A stretch of DNA of 64,000 nt from contig NZ_MRYI01000006.1 in the NCBI RefSeq assembly GCF_002260525.1, forward strand, positions 62,001-126,000, written 5' to 3'. Origin of the DNA: Hahella sp. CCB-MM4 (GTDB lineage Bacteria; Pseudomonadota; Gammaproteobacteria; Pseudomonadales; Oleiphilaceae). The translations under genes were made by a program, and so were the position numbers. Every line of letters starts with the position of its first letter. Position 1 is the first letter of the stretch. Below are positions 54,934-62,572 of the stretch, piece by piece. Under the pieces are notes generated by a model. The model made no database searches and was not told the origin of the DNA. It saw nothing but the letters and a program-made list of their open reading frames with translations.

Positions 54934-55935
54934 ATGAACCTACTTTTTGCAACACACCCTGACTTTCTTAGCCTGACGCTAAACTACGCTAAACCAACGA
55001 CACCATCCGTGTCGTTGGCCTCAGGCACTGTCAGCATCCCAGAGACCGGATTTTTGATTTTCCGGACACCAGCCGGCACCCGTAACAAGGTTGTTATATC
55101 TGCCGGCATTCATGGCAATGAAACCGCTCCAATAGAACTCCTAAATCAGATAATCAGTGATATCGTCAGCGGCCAACTGGAGCCAAAAGTCGATTGCCTG
55201 TTCATCTTTGGCAATCCGGAGGCCATGAATGCAGGAGAGAGGTTTATTGACACAAACCTGAACAGGTTATTCGCCTCCTCTGGAGAGGAAAAAATCGATA
55301 CTGAATACTTACGCGCCCGTATCATCATGGATCAAACCAGACAATTTCTGGAGAATGCCAGCCATAGCGTGCACTACGACCTGCATACCGCGATTCGGGA
55401 CTCATTCTTCGAGAAGTTTGCCATCTACCCCTACCTGCCCGCACGCACCTGCTCTCCGACCCATATCAACCTGATGGGACATAGCGAGATTCAGGCGATA
55501 TTGCTGCAGAACAAACCCTCTACCACTTTCTCAGGCTGGACCGCCAACAACTTTGGAGCTGAAAGCTTCACAGTGGAACTTGGCAAGGTTGCCCCGTTTG
55601 GACAAAACGACCTCAGCCGTCTCAACGGTATTGATGACACCATTCGTAAATTAATCCTGGGGCAATCCAGATCTGACTTACCCGAAAGACTCCCAATACA
55701 GTTTCAGGTCGTCGATGAGGTTATCAATACAGGCAAAGGGTTTACACTCTGCATCGAGGAGGACACGGCAAACTTCACCGAACTCCCCTCTGGCTTTGAA
55801 GTGTGGAAAGATCATGAGACAAGCTATATCGTGGGAGAAGAGTCACTATATATTGTCTTCCCCAACTCAAACGTAGGGCCAGGTCAACGTGCCGGCTTGC
55901 TGGTCAAACCGATGGCAGGCATCACACTCGCCTGA
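54934..55935 (+). CDS. astE: AstE-like succinylglutamate desuccinylase
   Basis: A 333-residue zinc carboxypeptidase-like deacylase (AstE/aspartoacylase family). Zinc ligands are visible in AGIHGNETAPIELL (His and Glu) and DLHTAIRD (His), with FIFGNPEAMNAGERFIDTNLNR carrying the substrate Arg. AstE releases glutamate from N-succinylglutamate at the end of arginine degradation. It follows the transporter by 19 bases, supporting an arginine substrate for that system; other ast genes are not in the window. Start ATG 54934 has no strong site. Confidence 0.88.
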   Translation: MNLLFATHPDFLSLTLNYAKPTTPSVSLASGTVSIPETGFLIFRTPAGTRNKVVISAGIHGNETAPIELLNQIISDIVSGQLEPKVDCLFIFGNPEAMNAGERFIDTNLNRLFASSGEEKIDTEYLRARIIMDQTRQFLENASHSVHYDLHTAIRDSFFEKFAIYPYLPARTCSPTHINLMGHSEIQAILLQNKPSTTFSGWTANNFGAESFTVELGKVAPFGQNDLSRLNGIDDTIRKLILGQSRSDLPERLPIQFQVVDEVINTGKGFTLCIEEDTANFTELPSGFEVWKDHETSYIVGEESLYIVFPNSNVGPGQRAGLLVKPMAGITLA

Positions 55936-55947
55936 CGCCACCCGTTT

Positions 55948-55987
55948 TGGATAACCAACTTAGACGCTCTGGATAATCGACTTTAGA
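55948..55987. repeat. Degenerate 22-bp repeat between astE and kinase gene
   Basis: TGGATAACCAACTTAGA and TGGATAATCGACTTTAGA are adjacent, filling the 53-base gap between the convergent stop codons. Confidence 0.65.
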
Positions 55988-55988
55988 T

Positions 55989-57572
55989 TCAGCTGACCAC
56001 CGGCAAGATAAAGTAGAAGGTGCTGCCATCCTCCTGGTTTGGCCGATAACCTATTTCACCGCCATGTGAATGAATGATTGACTGGCAAAGGGTAAGGCCG
56101 ATTCCCATCCCTGATTTTTTGGTAGTGAAGAATGGGCTGAACAGACTCTCCCGATACTCCTCTTTCACCCCCGGACCGGCGTCGGCAACTTCAAAGCGTA
56201 CCTTACCGCCCCCTTCTTCAACCTGGACTGAAAACTCGATAACTCCGTCAATCTCAGCCTGCTCCATCGCTTCCATGCCGTTTCGCAACAGATTCAGCGC
56301 AACTTGCTGCACCTGAATTTCTTCAACATTCAGATTGGGGAGATCTTCAGCCACCTTGATCACCAGTTCAATACCATGTTCCTTGGCTTCTATTTCGGCC
56401 AGTTCGATAATATCCTGCGCCAACTGCGCTCCGCTGACGATTTCCTTGCCTTGCAAAGGTTTTTTCACAAAGTCGCGAATATGCTGAATGACCTGACTGG
56501 CCCGTAAGCACTGGCTTTCAATTTTCTCAAGTGTGCTTGTCATGGATTCCCTGTCCAGGTTTTCAGCCTTGGAAATCCTGGCAGCGAGCCGAACATAGTT
56601 AACAATCGCCGTTAACGGTTGATTTACCTCGTGCGCGATACCTGCGGCCATTTCCCCCATCATACTCAAACGGGAAACATGGGCCAGCTGAGCCCTTTGA
56701 GCATCCAGACTCTGACGAGCTCGCTCCAGCTCCTGCTCCTGCTCAAGCTCTTCACTGATATCATGAAATACCACCACTGCATGCGTAGAGAAGCTGCCTG
56801 ACTTGGTGGAAGCTGCACTGAAGGCCACCGGGAAAACCGTTCCTCCCGGCCTGGAAAACACCGCATGACCAATTTTCAGCGACTCGCCATTGGTGAGCAC
56901 CCTTTGCAGACGCTCGGTAATGCGATCGAGATCGTACTCGTTATCGCCCTCAGGGATATGGCTGTGATTAAAATGCAGATTGGCAAAGCTTTGCCCAAGC
57001 AACTCACTTTCTTCGCAGCGATTCATACGACAGGCCGCTGGATTGGCAAATATGATCTGCCCTTTGCGATTGAGGCCATATATGCCCTCACTCATCGCTT
57101 CCAATATGCTGGTCTTGTCGGTTTGCAGCTCAAGGTTTTTCCATTCGAGCTGTTGCTCAAGACGATGAATCTTTAAATGAGTTTCAACCCTGGCAATAAC
57201 TTCCTTGATCTGGAAAGGCTTGGAAATATAGTCGACACCGCCTGCATCAAAACCGATAACCTTGCTATCGGTATCATCCAACGCAGACAGAAAGATAATT
57301 GAAGAGCGGGCGGTTTCCGGGTCCTGCTTAAGAACGCGACAAACCTCGAATCCGTCCATACCAGGCATCATGACATCCAGCAATACCAGATCCGGATGAG
57401 ACTTTTTAACGATGCTGACCGCTTTTTCACCGCTATCGGCTACAAGCAGCTTGTAGCCACGACCATCAAGAGTCTCATAGAGGATCTTTAAATTAGCAGG
57501 ATTGTCATCGACCAGCAGTATTTGATCTTGACGGGAAACCTTCTTGATCACGTTAATTGCTGCTGTCGCCAT
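55989..57572 (-). CDS. Receiver-PAS-histidine kinase hybrid
   Basis: A 527-residue soluble kinase with an unusual domain order. The N-terminal receiver (15-130) has D66 in LVLLDVMMPGMDG. A PAS domain follows (about 150-275, GIYGLNRKGQIIFANPAAC). Then a HisKA helix with H314 in GIAHEVNQPLTAIVNYVRLA and a GHKL ATPase (LLRNGMEAMEQ, DAGPGV, GMGIGLTLCQSI) of the DctB/FixL type. With no membrane segment, input is through the receiver or PAS. It is next to the FixJ-type regulator at 57702, a likely partner. The target genes are unknown. Confidence 0.88.
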   Translation of the reverse strand: MATAAINVIKKVSRQDQILLVDDNPANLKILYETLDGRGYKLLVADSGEKAVSIVKKSHPDLVLLDVMMPGMDGFEVCRVLKQDPETARSSIIFLSALDDTDSKVIGFDAGGVDYISKPFQIKEVIARVETHLKIHRLEQQLEWKNLELQTDKTSILEAMSEGIYGLNRKGQIIFANPAACRMNRCEESELLGQSFANLHFNHSHIPEGDNEYDLDRITERLQRVLTNGESLKIGHAVFSRPGGTVFPVAFSAASTKSGSFSTHAVVVFHDISEELEQEQELERARQSLDAQRAQLAHVSRLSMMGEMAAGIAHEVNQPLTAIVNYVRLAARISKAENLDRESMTSTLEKIESQCLRASQVIQHIRDFVKKPLQGKEIVSGAQLAQDIIELAEIEAKEHGIELVIKVAEDLPNLNVEEIQVQQVALNLLRNGMEAMEQAEIDGVIEFSVQVEEGGGKVRFEVADAGPGVKEEYRESLFSPFFTTKKSGMGIGLTLCQSIIHSHGGEIGYRPNQEDGSTFYFILPVVS

Positions 57573-57701
57573 ATACCACCGATTTTTTGCCTGGACTTGC
57601 GACTATAGTCAGCGCTCCAGGCACGAAGTATACGCGAAAACACCTATGCAATATGGCTATTGATTCAGGAACAGTCATTCAAAAGACTTATCCCAATGGA
57701 A

Positions 57702-58313
57702 TTAGCCGCGAACGGCCAACACCATCTGGACCAACTGCGCCAATGAGTGAGTTCCCATTTTCTGCATCACTCTTGAACGATGAATTTCAACCGTTCTTTG
57801 GCTGATATCGAGTTCGATGGCAATAACCTTGTTGGCATTTCCCTCGATCATCATGTCCATAATTTCTCTCTCTCTGGGCGTCAGAGACTCGATTCGTTGC
57901 TGCAGTTTTTCCTTATACTTCAGCGCTTCCTGCTGCTCGGCATCCATCGTCAATGCCTGCTTCACCTTATCCAGTAAATCCTCTTCCCGGTATGGTTTCT
58001 GGACAAAGTCGACAGCGCCCAGTTTCATGGCCTCCACCGCCATGGCAACATCTCCATGACCGGTGACAAAAATCACGGGAATCGCACAGCCCATTTCCAA
58101 CAGCTTCTTGTGCAGCTCCATTCCCGTCATCCCAGGCATCCGTATATCCAGAATGAGACAACCTGACAGCGAGACCACATCTTCTTCCAAAAACGCATGG
58201 GCACTCTCATACCCTTTGGTCGCATACCCTTCTGCCTTCAACAGCAAAAGCAACGAATCTCTTACTGGTTCGTCATCTTCAACAACATACACGGTCTGGT
58301 TGAGTTCGCTCAT
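57702..58313 (-). CDS. FixJ-family response regulator
   Basis: A 203-residue regulator. The receiver has the pair ED-D at 12-14, D56 in LILDIRMPGMTG, and KPYREEDLL. A LuxR-type helix-turn-helix ends it: LTPREREIMDMMIEGNANKVIA, then DISQRTVEIHRSRVM. It would bind DNA as a dimer when phosphorylated, probably by the adjacent kinase. Transcribed before the kinase, with 129 bases between them. Confidence 0.92.
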   Translation of the reverse strand: MSELNQTVYVVEDDEPVRDSLLLLLKAEGYATKGYESAHAFLEEDVVSLSGCLILDIRMPGMTGMELHKKLLEMGCAIPVIFVTGHGDVAMAVEAMKLGAVDFVQKPYREEDLLDKVKQALTMDAEQQEALKYKEKLQQRIESLTPREREIMDMMIEGNANKVIAIELDISQRTVEIHRSRVMQKMGTHSLAQLVQMVLAVRG

Positions 58314-58523
58314 TAAAACTTCCCCGGCTATCTTTTTTATCTTTTGCGTCGAGAAACGCCAGCTTTCATTCAGGATCCTTTGACCCGGAATAGTTTGATT
58401 AAAATTCTTACCTTAAGCTTACACTTACATATTTATTTAACACATAATCCCGATACTGCCCATTATGCATGCAGGGATTTTCGCCCGATCCATAGGCAAT
58501 TCCTTCTCTGGAGCTCTATTTTG

Positions 58524-58572
58524 GCTGTGATGCAGCCATCAATAGATTCAAGGCTGTGGTTCAGCCATCAGC
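58524..58572 (-). repeat. Duplication at the 3' end of the M23 peptidase gene
   Basis: GGCTGTGATGCAGCCATCA and GGCTGTGGTTCAGCCATCA are 29 bases apart on the plus strand. The second copy overlaps the last codons of the M23 gene; the first lies just beyond its stop codon. Confidence 0.75.
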
Positions 58573-59393
58573 AGACCAGGGTCGAGTCTCGTCTGAAACC
58601 AGTTAATCCGCCAATCCAAATGTGGACCGGTAGCTCTTCCCGTAGCCCCCACCAGGGCAATGACATCTCCCTGATTAACCATCTGCCCCTTCTCCACCAG
58701 AATTTTGTCCAGGTGAATGAAAGTTGAAGTAATTCCATATCCATGGTCCACGATCAGCGTACCACCGGAAAAAAACATATTATCATGCACCAGCACAACC
58801 TTCCCGGACGCAGGAGCAACAACCTCCGCTCCACGTGGCGCAGCGATATCCAATCCAAAATGAGGACGCCTGGGCTCCCCGTTGTAATACCTCTGACTTC
58901 CATAGACCCCGGTAATGGGTCCTTTGGCTGGCCAGATAAATGTCTCCAGAAAAGACTTCAGTGTGGAAAATTGTCCGCGAGCCCCTGAAACCAGGGCATT
59001 CTCCTCACGGATCCGCTTCAGATCATCCTCATTCGGGGACATGATCTTCTTGGAAATACCTTCGATATACTGGATATCATAGTCCCTGGCCTTGATTGCC
59101 AGTGCTTTTTGCTCCTGAACACCGTCAGGATAAATCACTTTCAAGTCATGATCCGCTTCGGCATCACGACCGAAGCCAAATACGAAGTGCCCATCCGAAG
59201 TGAGCTCAAGGGATTTGCCGTCCAGCCATACCTGACTACCGGGAGGAGCCTGTCCAATTATCATCCCCCCCTGAACCAGCTTACCTTCCAGGGCCAGCGT
59301 ATTGTCTTGAAATTCATCCGCTGACCAGGCGTTTTGGGCAAACACAGACAATCCAAGTGCAGCCCCAAGAAAAACCGATAACAATCTCACCAT
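58548..59393 (-). CDS. Secreted M23 (LytM-type) peptidase
   Basis: A 281-residue protein with a signal peptide (1-24, LLSVFLGAALGLSVFAQNAWS). A beta-rich N-terminal domain (about 30-110) is followed by a basic linker. The C-terminal peptidase has HFGLDIAAPRGAEVVAPASGKVV with the zinc His and Asp, and HLDKILVEKGQMVNQGDVIA plus GPHLDWRI with the second HxH-like part. It probably cleaves cross-links in peptidoglycan. ATG 59393 is chosen to give the signal peptide. Confidence 0.9.
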   Translation of the reverse strand: MVRLLSVFLGAALGLSVFAQNAWSADEFQDNTLALEGKLVQGGMIIGQAPPGSQVWLDGKSLELTSDGHFVFGFGRDAEADHDLKVIYPDGVQEQKALAIKARDYDIQYIEGISKKIMSPNEDDLKRIREENALVSGARGQFSTLKSFLETFIWPAKGPITGVYGSQRYYNGEPRRPHFGLDIAAPRGAEVVAPASGKVVLVHDNMFFSGGTLIVDHGYGITSTFIHLDKILVEKGQMVNQGDVIALVGATGRATGPHLDWRINWFQTRLDPGLLMAEPQP

Positions 59394-59726
59394 AAAATGA
59401 CCCAGGTCGAGTGAATGTAAGTACCTGGTAATATAATAATTACTCTCAGCCCACAGCATCATAACGGTAGTACTCCGCAGGTCAAACAGGTAAAGGTCTA
59501 TTTACGGGGAAATACGGGAAATTTACTAGTTGCAATCACCGTAAAGCTATCTGTCGGCATGCGAGTTACCAGAAATTGGCTAATGGACTACCAGATATTG
59601 CCTGGCTGGCAACCAGATATTGAAGAGATGGATATCTGCAAATGAGGGACCGGTCACCAAAATGAGCAGTTGTCATATGAGTTATAATCAACTCAGTAAC
59701 ACCATGGGAACCTGCGGGAGCCTGCT
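59394..59726. other. 333-bp divergent intergenic region
   Basis: It must hold the promoters for the M23 gene and the plus-strand AmrS gene. ACCAGATATTG occurs twice with drifted flanks (about 59589-59621), another short duplication. TATAAT at about 59684-59689 on the plus strand lacks a good -35. No gene is seen. Confidence 0.4.
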
Positions 59727-60818
59727 ATGAATACTGCGACACCTCCGGAGTTTTATCCTACCCAGTATTGGCACGAGTTGGAGGATGGACGAATACAATG
59801 CGATGTCTGCCCCAGAGCCTGCAAGCTCAGAGAAGGACAACAGGGCTTATGTTTTGTCAGAGCCCGCCACGATAATGCCGTTGTATTGACCAGCTACGGC
59901 CGCTCAAGCGGCTTTTGTATTGATCCAATTGAAAAGAAACCCCTGAATCACTATCTACCCGGCACGCCGGTACTTTCCTTTGGCACGGCAGGTTGCAACC
60001 TCGCCTGTAAGTTCTGCCAGAACTGGGACATGAGCAAGTCTCGGGAAATGGATACCCTGGCAGATCAGGCCATGCCGGAAGAGTTGGTAAAGACGGCTCT
60101 GGCTTATGATTGTCGCAGCATTGCCTTTACCTACAATGATCCTGTGATATTCATGGAATATGCCATGGATGTGGCCGATCAGTGCCACCAACACGATCTC
60201 GCCGCTGTGGCTGTCACCGCAGGATATATGTGCGCCAAGCCCAGAGAAGAATTCTTCCGTCATATGGACGCAGCCAATGTTGACCTGAAAGCCTTCACTG
60301 AAGATTTCTATCACAAAACCTGCGGCGGTAGCCTTGCTGACGTACTGGACACCCTGCTCTACCTTAAACATGAAACCTCCGTCTGGTTCGAGATCACCAC
60401 ATTACTGATTCCCGGCCACAATGACTCCAATGAAGAATTGGAGAAAATGAGCCAATGGATCGCCGAAAAGCTTGGACCCGATATACCTCTGCACTTTTCA
60501 GCCTTTCATCCGGACTGGAAAATGATGGACACCCCGGCCACTCCACCTACCACCTTGACGAGAGCACGTGAAATCGCCATGAAACAGGGGCTGCATTATG
60601 TCTATACGGGCAATGTGCATGACAGTAAGGGCGGTAGCACCTGGTGCCCGAACTGCCACCAATGCCTGATAGAAAGAGACTGGTACCAGTTGGGAGCCTG
60701 GAACCTGGACAACCATGGATGTTGCAATCAGTGTGGCACCCGAATCCCCGGCCGCTTTGAATCCGAACATGGTCATTGGGGACCACGCAGGCTGCCGGTA
60801 GCCATTCACCGACATTGA
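59727..60818 (+). CDS. amrS: AmmeMemoRadiSam-system radical SAM protein AmrS
   Basis: A 363-residue radical SAM enzyme. The cluster motif is C90, C94 and C97 in AGCNLACKFCQNW. An N-terminal CxxC-xxxC site (CDVCPRACKL) precedes it and a C-terminal CPNCHQC plus CNQCG may bind metal. Residues TYNDPVIFMEYAMD and FHPDWKMMDTPATPP are typical of the AmrS/PflA-like group. The substrate is not known; usual partners AmrA and AmrB are not in the window. GGGAG lies close to the ATG. Confidence 0.88.
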   Translation: MNTATPPEFYPTQYWHELEDGRIQCDVCPRACKLREGQQGLCFVRARHDNAVVLTSYGRSSGFCIDPIEKKPLNHYLPGTPVLSFGTAGCNLACKFCQNWDMSKSREMDTLADQAMPEELVKTALAYDCRSIAFTYNDPVIFMEYAMDVADQCHQHDLAAVAVTAGYMCAKPREEFFRHMDAANVDLKAFTEDFYHKTCGGSLADVLDTLLYLKHETSVWFEITTLLIPGHNDSNEELEKMSQWIAEKLGPDIPLHFSAFHPDWKMMDTPATPPTTLTRAREIAMKQGLHYVYTGNVHDSKGGSTWCPNCHQCLIERDWYQLGAWNLDNHGCCNQCGTRIPGRFESEHGHWGPRRLPVAIHRH

Positions 60819-60897
60819 GAAAAACAGATATTGACGTCGTTTCGCCGGCTGCCAACTCCGGGTATTATTCGCGCCTGATGCAAAGTTCGGGAAAGCC

Positions 60898-61512
60898 ATG
60901 AAGCCGTTAGCCGCCAATTGCGACTCACTCAGCACAAGCTATGACATAGATGATGGACACATGGATCTCATCTGCCCGGTTATCGACGAATCTGGTGCGG
61001 ATATCTATGACACCCTGGAAAACACTTTGAGTTGGCGCAGAGACAGTATCCGCGTTAGAGGGAACCTGGTGGAAATTCCGAGGCTTCAAGCCTGGTATGG
61101 AGAGGCACATTGTTTTTATACCTATTCGGGTCTGACGCTCGCCCCCGAACCTTTCCCCCCTGTTCTGGACAGACTCAGAAACATTGCCCAGGATCTGGCC
61201 AAGGCCCCTTTTAACTGCGTACTTTGCAATTGGTATCGGGATGGTCGTGACAGTGTCGGTTGGCATTCAGATAATGAGCCTGAGCTGGGCATCAATCCGG
61301 TCATTGCCTCATATTCTTTCGGGGCGACACGCCGATTCCTGATAAAACCCAAGAAAGGCCGGCTACGCGCCTCAGCAATCGAATTGCCCCACAACTCGCT
61401 GCTGATTATGAGTGGTGCCATGCAGCATCACTGGAACCATCAGGTACCAAAAACAGAAAAACCTGTCGGTGGGCGTATCAACCTGACTTTCCGATACATC
61501 CAGGATAAATAA
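60898..61512 (+). CDS. AlkB-like Fe(II)/2-oxoglutarate dioxygenase
   Basis: A 204-residue oxygenase of the AlkB family, closest in pattern to the ALKBH2/3-like type. Iron ligands are H123 and D125 in GWHSDNEPELG and H181 in HHWNHQVPK; the Arg in RINLTFR holds 2-oxoglutarate. It would remove methyl groups from alkylated DNA or RNA. It lies 79 bases after amrS in the same direction. Confidence 0.9.
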   Translation: MKPLAANCDSLSTSYDIDDGHMDLICPVIDESGADIYDTLENTLSWRRDSIRVRGNLVEIPRLQAWYGEAHCFYTYSGLTLAPEPFPPVLDRLRNIAQDLAKAPFNCVLCNWYRDGRDSVGWHSDNEPELGINPVIASYSFGATRRFLIKPKKGRLRASAIELPHNSLLIMSGAMQHHWNHQVPKTEKPVGGRINLTFRYIQDK

Positions 61513-61625
61513 TACTTATTGGGCAACCAGATTCAGGATACAAACCAGTAGCCGCCATTTAGAAGACGGCATATCAGACAGAAAGCTGATAGACGACAAG
61601 TAATCTTACAAATTGAGGAGCCGAA

Positions 61626-62459
61626 GTGGCTGAGGAATTATACCGGTCCCGTCTGCGACAAAAGCTGTACATCATTATTTTTCATGCCAACACCCCCATG
61701 GGTAAAGCGTTTGATATTGCTTTGATCGCGGGCATTATGATCAGTGTTTTTACGGTCATGCTGGATAGTGTTCAGGAACTGCACACCCAGTATGGCAGAT
61801 GGTTTGCTGTGACAGAGTGGGTCTTTACGATTCTGTTCACCATTGAATACCTGGTCAGAATTTACTGCATTGAACGCCCGGTCAGGTACATCTTCAGTTT
61901 TTATGGGGTGGTGGATCTTCTCTCCATACTCCCCAGTTATTTGAGCCTGCTGCTGCCCGGCAGCCAGTACTGGCTGGTCGTCAGAATACTCCGAGTTCTG
62001 AGGGTTTTCAGGATTCTGCGACTGGCCCGATATGTCTCCCAGGCAAATTTACTGATGCATGCCATTCGTCAGAGCCGTCAGAAAATCACCGTATTTTTCT
62101 TTTCCGTAATGGTGCTGGTTATTGTCTTTGGTTGTGTGATGTACATGATCGAGACTCCCGAAGACGGTTTTACCAGCATCCCGAGAAGTATCTACTGGGC
62201 CATCGTCACACTGACGACTGTTGGCTATGGCGATATTTCTCCCCGCTCCGATCTTGGACAAGCGGTTGCTGCACTGGTCATGCTGATGGGTTATGCCATT
62301 ATTGCCGTTCCCACCGGAATTTTTACGGCTGAGCTGTCAAATGTTTTAAGGGGTGATGTATTGCGCCAGGACTGCCAGCGCTGCCTGAAGTCAGTGCATG
62401 ACAAAGATGCTGTGTACTGCAGTCGGTGTGGGGAAAAACTGGTACCGCAGGAAGCCTAG
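61626..62459 (+). CDS. Voltage-gated potassium channel with zinc-ribbon tail
   Basis: A 277-residue ion channel with six membrane segments. The voltage-sensing S4 is RILRVLRVFRILRLARY. The pore filter TLTTVGYGD is the potassium signature. After S6 comes a short tail with CQRCLKSVHDKDAVYCSRCG, two CxxC pairs that look like a zinc ribbon. GTG is the start, with GAGGAG five bases upstream. A role in membrane potential or osmotic response is inferred. Confidence 0.92.
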   Translation: MAEELYRSRLRQKLYIIIFHANTPMGKAFDIALIAGIMISVFTVMLDSVQELHTQYGRWFAVTEWVFTILFTIEYLVRIYCIERPVRYIFSFYGVVDLLSILPSYLSLLLPGSQYWLVVRILRVLRVFRILRLARYVSQANLLMHAIRQSRQKITVFFFSVMVLVIVFGCVMYMIETPEDGFTSIPRSIYWAIVTLTTVGYGDISPRSDLGQAVAALVMLMGYAIIAVPTGIFTAELSNVLRGDVLRQDCQRCLKSVHDKDAVYCSRCGEKLVPQEA

Positions 62460-62470
62460 CGCCTCTCCGT

Positions 62471-62506
62471 GCCCCCTTCGACTCGTTCAGAGAGAAGGGG
62501 GCTTCT
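62471..62506 (+). terminator. Terminator after potassium channel gene
   Basis: GCCCCCTTC and GAAGGGGGC form a nine-base stem 12 bases after the stop codon, followed by TTCT. The T-tract is short. Confidence 0.65.
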
Positions 62507-62526
62507 ATCAACCCGGAGTGGGATTG

Positions 62527-62572
62527 AATCAGAAATGGCACTCAATCAGAAATGATGTCCAATCAGGAGTGA
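62527..62572 (-). repeat. 17-bp repeats spanning the lonB-like stop codon
   Basis: AATCAGAAATGGCACTC, AATCAGAAATGATGTCC and AATCAGGAGTGACG lie in tandem on the plus strand. The last copy contains the stop codon of the minus-strand protease gene, so each copy downstream repeats TGATT. Confidence 0.8.
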
